The notes under the pieces are model-generated. The model saw only the letters and a list, made by a program, of their open reading frames with translations. It had not been told where the DNA came from and ran no database searches. A stretch of 64,000 bases of DNA, from the NCBI RefSeq assembly GCF_014898055.3, contig NW_023601433.1, forward strand, positions 47,735,876-47,799,875, in the 5' to 3' direction. Positions 1-10,460 of the stretch are shown piece after piece. Positions within the stretch are counted from its first letter, which is position 1, and the number at the start of each line of letters is the position of its first letter. The translations under genes and the position numbers were made by a program. The DNA comes from Talpa occidentalis (Eukaryota; Chordata; Mammalia; Eulipotyphla; Talpidae).

Positions 1-479
1 TTCCCTTTCAGTAGCCCCTCCCGCCCACAACTGGGCAACCACCAGATTGGGCAGCAACCGTCACCCATCCTCAGATGCTCGGCTTCAAGGTGACAATGGT
101 GACAGCGCCATCTGTGACATGGACCTTGAGAATGCGCTATGGACACCCAGCTGCCAGACGTGGGGGCATGGGGTATCGGCCCCTACACCTTCCACTCACA
201 GCTCCCCTCGCCTCCTCCATAATCACTGTTCCCAAACTGGTGACAGGTCACCAAGAGCTGGCTAACGTGGGTGGAGTGTCCAGCCCATGCCTGCTGTCAG
301 AGTTAGCTGCCCTTCACCTTGACACAGCCTCCTGAGCTGCATGAGGCACCTGTGCGTGGCTCTCTCCTGCCCCCAACTTTTCTCACCTTGAACCCCTGAA
401 TGGCTCTTTCCTACTGCACTGCAGTCTACTCTCCTCTCCTCACCTTCACTGTCACCTCACAGGCCCACTATTTTAAGTG

Positions 480-3400
480 CAAGGCATTTCTTGAATATCT
501 TTCATACACTCTCTCCCTATGAGCCTTGCCCTGTGGGGCAGCACCCTCGACTCTGCTCCTGCCACTAGGCTGACCTTCCAACTCAGTTCTCTGTAGAGAC
601 TCATTGAAAATGCCAGTATGGTCAGCTCACTGTCACCACTGAGTCACTGTCAAGTGAGGTCCTAACCCGATGGCCCTGCCTGGGCCCTGCTGTCATCTGT
701 CTCCTGTCTTGTCTCCAGGAGTGATACACACCTGCACACCCACCCATCACCACACTACCCCTGCCTTGTGATAGACCAGGAGGGATGGAGATGCTGTGGT
801 ACTGCCCTGAGTGCCCAGTGGCTTGGGGAGTAACCCGCTCCCGGGAGGTGGGGCACACACCTGCCTCAGCCCACACGAGCTCCCGGTCAGCAGTGAGACA
901 AGGCAACCAGTGGCCCACTCTGGATGCACAGCAGACCAGCGTCTGGACTGAGATGCACAGCACTGTTACAGGGGTACCAGTAAAGGAGGCGGTACCTCGA
1001 GTTTCTTTGTGACCCGGAGGGATTCCATGGAACATCTTGGTTTGCAGTGAGAAGCTTTTGAATCTCTTTGGTTTGTGGAGATGGAAGCGGGAGGTTTGCT
1101 TTTATTCTAGCTAAAAGCTCTTTTTGGGTTTCATTTCCTTCTCCAGGTGAAGAGATAATCTGCTTAAGCATTCGTACTGATTATCCATCTCTGGGTATTT
1201 CTTCAGAAGTTCTTTTATTCTAAAGCACTTCCCTCTCAGGAAGGTGTCTTCCATCACATACTGACGTTTTTCCACATTTGACCACCGCTTTGTGGTTGTG
1301 CTGGTCCTGCTTTTTCTGTAATTCATCTTTTGCTTTATTTAAATCCTCCTGAATACACGAAATCTGTGTTGTCTTTTCTGAAAGTCTCTCTCTGAGTTTA
1401 CTGATAGTTTCCTGGTGCTCCTTCAAATGTACATAAGCAGTTTTCAGTTCTCCTTGTGTTTCCTGATCCCTCGTCAGGGCTCCCTGCAGCTCTCCCCGAA
1501 GCTGGTCTCTCTCCAAGATGAGCATCTCTTCCATTCTCCGGAGACGATCCCTTTCTCTCGTTACAGATTTCATCTCTTCAAGGTTCTCATGCAATTTCTG
1601 AGCCAGATTTAAGTTCTCCATTTCCATTTTACCCAGGGTTAGACTTTGGGTCTTGAGTTGTGTCTTTAATCGCTCCATTACAGGCATTTTTTTCTGTGTC
1701 TCACTGACAGCTTCTTTCAACTTAAGAAGCTGTTGTTCATTTGACTTCAGTTCTTGAATCTTTTCTTGTAACTCGGTGTTTGTGTTTTCTAGATCCACCT
1801 GCATACTTGATATTTCATCCGTCTTCTCTGAGAGCACCCCTTGGAGTTTATCTATGGTTTCTTGCTGCTCTTTCAGACACATGTAAACAGACTTCAGTTC
1901 CTCTTGTGTTTCCAGGTCTTTGGTCTTGGCTGCCCGGAAGATCTCCCTGAGCTGTTCCTGCTCTGTCTGGAGCGCCCCCTCTGCTCTTCTCAGGCCATCT
2001 CTTTCCATGGTGATAACTTCTATTTCTTTAAGGTTTTCATGAAGTTTCTGTGTCAACCGTAACTTCTCTGCTTCCAGACCTCCCAGGGTAGAGTTCTGGG
2101 CCTCCATTTCCTTCCTCAGTTGCTCTGTTTGGTATATATTTTCTGTGAGACAATGTTTTGCCTCAAGAAGTTGATGTTCTTTTTCCTGGAGTTCTTGGAC
2201 CTGTGATTTTAAGAAAGAATTTGTGTTTTCTAAATCCATTTGTATACTTGATATTTCATCTGTCTTCTCTGAAACCATCCCTTGGAGTTTATCAATGGTT
2301 TCTTGCTGTTCTTTCAGACTCATGCGAGCAGTTTCTAGTTCCTCTTGTATTTCCAGGTCCCTGCACACAGCTTCCCGAAGGCTCTCCTGGAGCTGGTCCC
2401 TCTCTGCTCTGAGGATCTCCTGCAGACTCCGGAGGTCATCTCTTTCTTTGCTAACAGACTTCATTTCTTCTAAGTGTTCGTGCAGCTTCTCCGTCTCTGT
2501 GTCCTCCAGAGTAGATGTCTGGGTCTCGCGTTGCTGCCTCAGCCGCTCCACTTCACACTCTGCGGCCTGAGCCTCGCTGACAGCTGCACCCTCCCCAGGC
2601 TGACGCTCCTGGGTTCTGCCCTGTAATCCAGCATCCAGGTCTCCTGGAGACCCCGCCTCTTGGTCTGTCTCCTCTGACAGGGTCTCTGCATCAATAGTTT
2701 CTTGGGACTCCATCAGAAGAACACGAGTTTTTAGCTCCTCTTTGATTTTCTGTCCTTTAGCTTCGATTTCTTCAATATTTTCCTTGAGCAGGTCTCTCTC
2801 CTTTCGCAGGGCCTCCTGCACGCCCTTCAGTTCATTTCTTTCCTTAGTTATAATTTTTATTTCTTCTTGACTTTCCTGAAGCCTCTCCATCAGCTCGAGC
2901 CTCTCGCCTTCCACACATTGTAGTGATGTGTCTCTGGCCTTAAGAAGCTCCTCTAACTGCTCCACGTGGCTCATTTTCTCCTGAGTCTCACTGCTTTCTT
3001 TGATGGTAGTAAGTTGTTCTTGTTTCTCATGAAGCTCTTGGACCTTTTTCTGTAATTCGTTGTGGGCTGTTTCTAGTTCCTTCTGCATGCTTGACAGTTC
3101 GGTTTCCCTCTCGCAAAGAGCCACTTTCAGCTGATGAATGGTTTCCTCATGTTCTTTCAGGTGATGATGAGCAATTCTCAGCTCCTTTTCCGTTTCTTGG
3201 TGTTTAGCTGTGACCTCTCCCAAGTTCTCTCTGAGTTGGTCACTTTCAGCCTGAAGGGCTTCCTGCAGCCCCTGTGACAAGCTGAGCCTTCCTGCCCCCA
3301 ACTCCGGGAGAGTTGCACCCTTGACTCTGAATGGTGCCTCCGATGCCCCCTCCTCACTCGTTGTTTTCTCAGTCTCACTGCCTTTTTCTTCCATGCTGAA

Positions 3401-3800
3401 GGACAGTTCTTGATTTTCTTGAGATTCTTGGGCGTCGGCCACGGGCCCTCTATTGTCTTCTTTCAGCTGCTCACATTCGGCTTCAAGTGTCTCTTTCGTC
3501 CTTTGCAGGTTGTCTCTTTTCCTCTGTTGGAGATTTTCTTTCTCTGGGGCTCTCCTGCAGTCCCACGCTGGCAAGCACGGCTGAATTCTCGGTTCCGGGT
3601 GGTTCTTCCCAGGTCGCCTGTCCATCCACTGTCTCCCGGGTCCGGTCGACCTCACTCACGCCAGCAAGCAGCTCCTGCTGCTCGGGAGGCTCTGGGGTCT
3701 CGTCCTCCCGCGACGCGCGGGTCCCGCAGGGTCCTGAGGGGCGTGCCCTGCAGCCCCGACCTCTTCGCACGCAGCCCAGGACTGCCGCGGACCAGCACAG
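480..3800 (-). pseudogene. CENPE: CENP-E (kinesin-7) rod-domain retrocopy, frameshifted
   Basis: CENP-E is the kinesin-7 motor that links kinetochores to microtubules; this copy has only part of its long coiled-coil rod and no motor domain. Seen: an 811-codon open frame (3655 to 1220, opening on GTG, so not a real start) rich in E, K, Q and L heptads, with repeated motifs such as HLKEHQETI, SEKTDEISS and AQKLHENLEEMKSV that match the CENP-E rod. The match continues upstream in another frame (to about 3770) and downstream in two further frames ([12 protein letters not shown] near 1200, then KANLPLP and LLTANQ near 1100-1050). At least three frame changes therefore break it. From about 1000 down to 480 the similarity is weak but collinear. 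About 3 kb of rod without introns argues for reverse transcription of an mRNA. About 97 residues are missing near 1320. No poly(A) end or flanking duplication was found; the 3' end may lie beyond the window. Identity as CENP-E-derived is firm; retrocopy status is likely. Confidence -1.
1220..3655 (-). other. Long surviving open frame inside the CENP-E retrocopy
   Basis: This is the uninterrupted part of the CENP-E-like copy, 2436 bp with no stop. The predicted protein would be almost entirely coiled coil. Rod repeat units recur near residues 170, 455, 602 and 745; the second and third are 147 residues (441 bp) apart and nearly identical at the DNA level. The N-terminal 35 or so residues are out of frame relative to CENP-E, and the last 30 run out of frame after an internal deletion. 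Survival of such a long frame could reflect a young copy or residual selection. No promoter, Kozak ATG or splice signal supports expression, so I do not call it a gene. Confidence -1.
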
Positions 3801-3860
3801 CAGTAGACGATGAGGCCACCTCAGGGTTGAGAGAAGCGTGCAGGGTGGTCAGGGCGTTGG
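3560..3860. promoter_or_regulatory. CpG-rich stretch at the 5' end of the CENP-E copy
   Basis: Local GC and CpG density is far above the surroundings, with runs such as cccgcgacgcgcgggtcccg near 3707-3726. It coincides with the 5' end of the retrocopy and may be its remnant or pre-existing DNA. CpG-rich DNA next to a retrocopy can act as a promoter, but no TATA box, Inr or transcript evidence is visible, so this is only a candidate. Confidence -1.
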
Positions 3861-4245
3861 CGAAAGAAATGACAAACAGACACACTTCAAGAGTGAAAAT
3901 CTGAGTGTAATTTTCTTTGAGTTTGTGACCAGTATATATATGTTTTCCAAAAGCACAGGAATGAATATCAAAGAAATTAGCTTGCTCATGGGCTCAGTCT
4001 ATCACCATCAGGGAGGTGATCTATAACAAACAATGACCATTATAGAAGAAAGGAGGAAGTTTAGAAAGACAGATAAGGGATTAAAGTTTGTAGTTCTAGA
4101 AAGATGGGAAAAGATTTTTAGCATTCTTTTTAGTGGTTCTTGGTGGTCGTTATCTTTTGATAAGCTTCTGCCTTTTCAGGGAACTTCCGCTGCACTTCCT
4201 CTGCTTCAGGCTGTGGTCCCGCCCCCCCCCCCCCCCCACGCACGT
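3861..4245. other. Unassigned AT-rich DNA with a poly(C) run
   Basis: No gene or repeat was recognised. It ends in a run of about 16 C (roughly 4222-4237) just before the tandem duplication. Confidence -1.
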
Positions 4246-4416
4246 GCGCTGGTTGCCCAGCGGGATCTAGGGACCGTGGCGAAAGCCATTCCTAAAGATC
4301 ACTGCGGGGGGGAGGTGCAGCAGGTAGGGTTTTGCTGTTCTTCCCCTGCGCGCTGGTTGCCCAGCCGGACCTAGGGCCGGTTAGCCTTAAAGGTCACTGC
4401 AGGGGGAGGTGCAGCA
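4246..4416 (+). repeat. Two-copy GC-rich tandem duplication, period about 104 bp
   Basis: Both copies share gcgctggttgcccagc, a CTAGGG element, TAAAG(a/g)TCACTGC and a G-run followed by aggtgcagca. Copy one runs about 4246-4322 and copy two about 4350-4416, with a non-repeated linker. Copies differ by substitutions and a short deletion, so the duplication is not recent. Minisatellite-like; function unknown. Confidence -1.
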
Positions 4417-4557
4417 CAGGACGCCAGGAACGCTGGAGCGACTGATCATAATTCTTAACAGGGTTGAGTTTCAGACAGGTGTGGAGAGCAAACTATTACA
4501 TTTTGAAATTAGACAGCTCATGATATAAAGTCCATTATTTGTATACAAACCTTCTCC

Positions 4558-4833
4558 CTTTTTTTAAAAAAAGATTTATTTATTCATGCATATAAGAACT
4601 GGGGTATAGGCCAGATGCATGGGAGGGTGAGAGGATTCACCAGAGACAGAGCAGGGAACAGAACAGGCAGACTGATGAAATACACTGCTGAGGGGAGCAG
4701 CGGGCAAGGCAGGAGAGGTCTGCCATGCCATGTGGGCTCCTCGCCGGCCAGCTGAGATCGAACTGGCGCTGCAGAGGCTGTGGACAGCTTCACAGCGCTG
4801 CGTTCAACCGCCTGCACCACCAGGGGAGGCCCT
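4558..4833 (-). mobile_element. tRNA-derived SINE, older subfamily
   Basis: Reverse-oriented full-length element: T-rich tail with AGATTTATTTATT (complement of the AATAAATCT tail) on the left and the tRNA-like head ending GGGGAGGCC on the right. It has the 'ggtataggccagatgc' and 'acagaacaggcagactgatg' variants that mark the more diverged subfamily. Flanking 11-bp duplication aaaccttctcc/aaaccttatcc at 4547-4557 and 4834-4844, with one mismatch. Confidence -1.
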
Positions 4834-4844
4834 AAACCTTATCC

Positions 4845-7800
4845 ATATTGGCGAAGAGAGTTGGTGGGCCAACTTGCCTTGCTGGATTTTCCAACACGAA
4901 GGACCATAAGACATACCACTTTGCCAGACTGACAGACTAAAAGGCCTGGGAACATTTTCTTGTCCCTGTTGGTCTATGTACTTTGATGTACTTCCTAGGG
5001 CCTTATTCCCTTCTGTGATGAGAAAATAAATGTAATAACAAGTCTTGTAGAAATTCATCTTTAAATTACTGATTATGTTGCTTAAGAATCAATGCAAGAA
5101 ACTACCAAGCAGTGATGGGTAGCCATCATCATTATTTTAGATTCTTAAATATTTCTGGCATTGACTGGCTCTGAGTGCCCTATGTTTCTATCTTTAGGCA
5201 ATACTTTTAGTGTTCAAGTATTGAAGGCATTAAATGTAGCCTGGGTCATATAACAAAGGCTTGATACCTTTACTAATATTGTTTTATAGGCTAATTTATT
5301 ACTTTAGTTAGCCAAGGCAAACCTCAAAAGAAAGGCACAGGGAACAGTGGGTCTAAGTGGGTCACAGGAGGCCAGCCACCCAAGGCAGTTAGTTACTCCA
5401 AAGTATTATCACCTCTTGAGCAGTTGGCTTACTGACTGCTCACCATGGACCTGAACACTGCAACTAGAGTCCCCCTCTAAGGTCATATCATGGAACAGGC
5501 AGGACAAAGTTCCATGGAGCTTGCCAGCATCTTTGTCTTCTACCCATCTATTTCTGAGTGCTCCTTGGCTTGGGGTGTGCGATGCATTGCTGGTGTTTGA
5601 AAAAGTATATTCAGGAGATAGTTTAGAAATATGTGCACTTGAGGTTTCTAATACTGAGGAGGAAATGAGAGCTTCACAGAGGGATGAAAACTCTTTTGGA
5701 AGGAGAGAATGTTACTGCAGCTGTCTTATACCCACCAAGTCCAATGCCTTTCTCTGATGTATATGACAGGACTCAACAAATCAGGTGTGACTCTCTGTGC
5801 TCAGGCCCAACTCCCAGCAGGAATCTGTTGTGGATCTAAAGAGCAGAAGTCTGGGAACATTTTGCCCTTGGGGCTTTGTATGAAGGGAAAAATTATGCAA
5901 AATCTTTTTTAGCTTTGACTTCTGTGATTCTATGGAAACAAAGCAGCAGTGCAGAGAATCCATTGGAAGTTAGAACAGTCAAGATGACAAAGCTGTGAGG
6001 TTGGGGAGAGAGGGAGAACAGGAGGAGGCATAATAGAATTTATTTGGTAACATACTTTGCTATTTTGTCTCTGGGATCTGAAGTGGGAAATTTTCATTGG
6101 GCTATTGTTTTTTTTTTTTCGGTTTCCAAGCTTATTGTTACTAAAAAAGTTTATTGAAGCACCATTGTTTTATATCTTTGTGGTATTTTCACACTATAGG
6201 ATTTCCCCCCTGAGGTGGAAGTTTTTGGTTGTATTTATAGAACCTTTTGAAAAAGAGGGGGAAAGGTATCTAGATGTCCTATTACCTGGATATTTTCAAC
6301 CTGTCTTTTAAAAAATGATTAACCCCCATGTTCTTAACCCATTTAGAACAAGGAACAATGAGACACAATTTCATTTGAATTGTGGTGTTTTTATGTTTTA
6401 ATGCTTTGATGGAAATACCTCAATCAGTTCTGGGATAGCCTGCATACTTGAGTCTAAGATTCAGGTGGAGCTGTTCAATGCTTATTCATTTCTACCTGTG
6501 AGATTGATTATGTGGCTGAGACACCATTAATTTGCGGCACATGATCAGACTCTTCTCAGAGTCAGCTTATGGATATTTACATACACAAAACCACACCCAG
6601 AGCAGCAGTCTTTCCTTGTATGTCTGGAAAAACAGAACGAAGATTCTCTTAGTTAAGCAGCCCCAGGCCATTGTCACTGTTTCACTGCAGGTACTTCTGA
6701 CATGGACATTCAAGGTAGAGGTCCCACAAGGTAGGCCCTGTACTGACCTAACTGGGTTTGAGTAGCCATTCTTCCTCTTTGATTACCCCAAATAATACAG
6801 TTGGGAAGACAGGTTGAGGATAAAGAGCTTGTGAGAATATAGTTATTGAATTCAGTTGCTACTCTAAAGAATGTACCCAGAAGCTCCATCCAACACCGTG
6901 ATTTGAACTTCAGAAGACCAAGTAAAATTAATCCCAGTCTCCCTTATATTAATCTGTTTTTTCCATACCAGTGTAATTTGATGTATCAGATTAAAAAAAT
7001 GTGACAGGAAACTAGAGAAAGGGGAACTTTATCTAGGATTGAATATAACTGAGAGAGTTTGACAAGGGTTTTTACTTATGAACTTAATATAATCCAGATC
7101 CTGTTATAGAAAATGTTTTAAAGGTGGTTAGCAAGTACTTGCACATCAATATCCTTACCAAAAACCCTTCCAGAATCTGGATGACTGCTATTCTCTGTGC
7201 TGAACATCCATGTTAATGGTCAGAGTTCCAGCTAAGAAATTACTGTGTGAAAGAGCATTCATATAGGCATGCATGTAATTTATTTGAATACTGAAATGTG
7301 TGATTGAGCAATGAATACCTGTTGGAATGGCAGGAGCTTCTTGGCCAGCTGGTACAAATATCTTTAAAGGTCTTTCTCTCCAAGTTGCCAGGCACAGTTG
7401 GTCTATGCTCATAATGAAGTAGTTGTCACCCAGAGAAGTAGCCCTGCACTGTCTTGTAGAGGGATGGTCACTCCAGTATGAATCCCCTGATTATGAGAAA
7501 ATGGCATATCCCAAATCAATTGGGTACTAATAGTTCTGTGCCTTTAGTTCATACTCACATTTCCAAGAATTTGTTGCAAAATGCTTTGTGGTCTAAACTG
7601 GTGGGTATAGAGAGGCCTTGATATTAGGCCTCTGTTTCACTGGGACCAAGTCTCTCTCATGACTCTCAGGTCCTTGGTTGTACTCTGACTACCAGCACAG
7701 ACCCCTTTCATTTCTTGTGCTTTTTCCTATTGGGGTTCCTGCCTTCTTTATGGCCACAAAACATAGTCAGAGCCCCTTAACCTAAGCTGGTTGGTCTCTG

Positions 7801-8795
7801 TAACTTTAAGAATTGAGAAACAAAAATCTTGACTTCTCCAGAAATTGGCATGTTCCCTTTGCAAACTCCTCACCAAAGGGTTCCCCAGGATACCTTTCTC
7901 AAACCACAGAAATATCTCCTGGATTATTCTCCTGCTAGTTGGCACCTGATAGCCCATTAACAATAGTTTAAATAAGAGAAGCATTTCAAATCACTTCTTT
8001 CATAAGAGTGAACATCAGCTTCAAATTTGCTTTTTTAACTATACCTAGTGAAAGAGAACTGGCTGACCACTGCTGTAAATAATCTGTCCCTGTCAGTACC
8101 TGATTTGACCTTAAGGGAACTCTCCTGAGTGAGGAATGGTGTTTGCATTGGGAGTAGAATGCACATGTTTACTGTGTCCTTTAAGTACACCCATGGTAAA
8201 TGGCTTGTCCTTGTCTAAATGGGCCCCACATATTACTGTTCCTTCCTTGTCACTCTACCATCTGTCAAGGTCCTATTCATCTTGAGGGCCCATATAAATT
8301 GCAGCCCTCTTTGGAGAGCCATACTGAAGGCTCTCATCTGCCCATGGACTAGCCATGGTTAACTCACTTTGTCCCTGAGATCCCTCCACTTACACAATCA
8401 TAAATGTCATTCCTGTTCTTGTCTAGACACAATAGGATATAATTTTCTCAAGGAAGGGCACTTGTTTGGCCCATTCAAATGTCTACCTCCCTGGTACAGC
8501 CTGAATCATTTCTTTATGTGTCATGAGGTATGCTGTGCAGATGTTGACTCAAAGAAATGAGGAGCTTCTAGGCAGTGGAGATGAGCATCAAGAAAAACTG
8601 ATGGAAAGTGATGTGCATAGGAGTCCAAGGTGGTCCTGGCAGCCTGCCAGTCCTGAAATGGTGTCATATGCAGTTAACTGGAATGGCATTATTGAGGAAC
8701 ACAGAGAAAGTCCTCTGCCTGACAGTAACTCTCTATGGACTTGGGAAAGTCATTTCCTGTTAAGAACATTTGTAGTGGCTACCATGACTACCATG
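4845..8795. other. Unassigned, gene-free DNA
   Basis: Only short chance frames (under 100 codons) with no family resemblance are present. I recognise no SINE, L1 or RNA gene. The stretch 7600-8550 is less AT-rich and could be an old decayed repeat, but I could not place it. Confidence -1.
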
Positions 8796-8905
8796 TTAGG
8801 AACTTTATTTCCATAGTCCAATTTAATCCGCACAAGAAAGTAAGAAGTGTTATTTCTGATTTTTAGATGAAATGGAAGCTTAGAATTTATAGCTGGTCAC
8901 TGTAG
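8796..8905 (-). repeat. MIR-type ancient SINE relic
   Basis: The 'ccaatttaatccgcacaagaaagtaagaag ... gatttttagatgaaatggaagctt' layout matches the inverted MIR core/3' region (tttaatcctcacaa, ttacagatgaggaaac). Strongly diverged; assignment from memory. Confidence -1.
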
Positions 8906-9351
8906 ATCTAAAGTTGAAATATGTATGTGTCTGTTATCTGCCTGTGACATCAAATTATCTCCTATTGGTTTCTTTCAGACTGTGTTTTAAAAAACTGCTA
9001 ATGTTCCCTAGTTCCAGTGTCCTAGGATATCTTGAGTGGTGTGGTCAGATGGCAGCTCGAAAAGGTACAAGGTAATGCTGTCATAGTGGTGACCTTAGGA
9101 AACCTGTTTTTTTGCCCCTCTTGTCACTGATGTCTGCCTTGATTGTTATGATGTATAGCTTTTACATTCTTGAGTCATCTCACCAAAGTTTATTCTGATT
9201 CTTTACAGAATTTGTTAATGCAAAATTTTATGAAGATAATAAAATTGGGGTTAATGAGAAATACTGAACCTACACTGTGAAATAAAAATTGTAGTTTGCT
9301 ATTTAGCTAACTTAAGCAAAATCATATATAGTAAATATTGCATGAATGATG

Positions 9352-9790
9352 TATTAATTCCCTCTTGCCACTGTAAAACATTACCAAAAATTTAGTGACA
9401 ATGCATATTTATTCTCTTAACAATTCTGGTAGTCAGAAGTCTAAAATTAAGGTTATCAGGCTGTTTCTAAGACTCCAGAGAAGAATCTGTTCCCTGTCAC
9501 TTCAGGCTTCTAGAAACTGCCTGTCAGCATTCCTTGGCCTTGGTTTGTGACTGAAACATTCCAATCTCTGTTTCCATGGGCACAAGGCCTACTCTCTTTT
9601 GATCTTCTTGCCTCTCTACTATAAGGACTTTTGCCATTAGATTTAAGAATCACTTAAATAATCCAGGCTAATCATCCCACAAAATAACCCTTAATTTATC
9701 ACATCTTCAAAGTTTCTTTTGTCATGTAAAATAATATTCACAAATTGTGGATGTTAATATATGGGTATTTGGGGGAAGCAATTTGCTCAG
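9352..9790 (-). mobile_element. MLT1-like (MaLR) LTR relic
   Basis: Ordered similarity to antisense MLT1: 'actgtaaaacattaccaaaa', 'aacaattctggtagtcagaag', 'aggcttctagaaactgcc', 'cattccttggcc', 'tataaggacttttgccattag' and 'tatttgggggaagcaatttg'. It is highly diverged, as expected of an ancient mammalian LTR retrotransposon. No internal coding part is seen. Confidence -1.
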
Positions 9791-10199
9791 CTTGCCATGG
9801 TTAGTTGGATATTTCTAATTATCAAATTTTATTACTCCTTATTAAATAATCAGGAAACACCATCAACCCTTGGCTAGTGAAAAGTGTCTGTCCTGGTATG
9901 GTCAGCATCTCTTTTAGATTTTGTGTATCCTATTAATTCTTGCTTCCTACCCTCTCATGAGGGCTTCCAGATTCCTTGTCCCCTCACCCAATGAGCTTTT
10001 GTATTGAGGTTCTATTGTCCTTCAGATCTTTAAAGTGCTATGATGACAGGGAACTTGAGACCCCGACTGGCAAATGCAAGTAACAGGACACTTTCTAGGA
10101 TATTATTGAACTTCTCTGGCCAGTTAGAGGTGGTTCTAATTATCTATAGCCTAGTGAGGATTTTAGTTCAATTCACAAATAAAAATTTCCTCAAGAAAT

Positions 10200-10460
10200 T
10201 TTGTTGGAAAATAAATAATCCAGTCAAAAAATGGACAGAAGAGCTAAAAAGACACTTCTTTTAGTTGCAGATGGCCAACAGGTATATGAGAAAATGTTTA
10301 TCACTTATAATCTGGGAAACACAAATCAAAACCACAATGTGATACCACCTTACCCCAGTGAGAATGGCACATATTAAAAAAAAAAAAAACAACAGCAACA
10401 ACAAATGTTGGTGAGGATGTGAAGAAAAAGGAACTCTCCTGCAACTAATTCACTGGCTCC
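10200..10460 (+). mobile_element. L1 ORF2 3' fragment
   Basis: Contains the conserved segment near the end of L1 ORF2: 'aatccagtcaaaaaatgg', 'agatggccaacaggtatatg', 'gagaatggcacatattaaa' and 'aacaaatgttggtgaggatg'. It is truncated at both ends, with in-frame stops and an A-rich expansion near 10375-10390. Non-coding relic. Confidence -1.

Noticed and set aside
622..1035. A 137-codon minus-strand frame as a separate small gene
   Set aside because: Position and spacing fit a decayed, frameshifted continuation of the CENP-E copy.
3410..3904. A 164-codon plus-strand frame opposite the CENP-E copy
   Set aside because: Antisense shadow in CpG-rich DNA; the minus strand has clear CENP-E similarity.
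7540..8560. Possible decayed retroviral pol or zinc-finger sequence
   Set aside because: Looked at on both strands; no conserved retroviral or zinc-finger motif could be identified.
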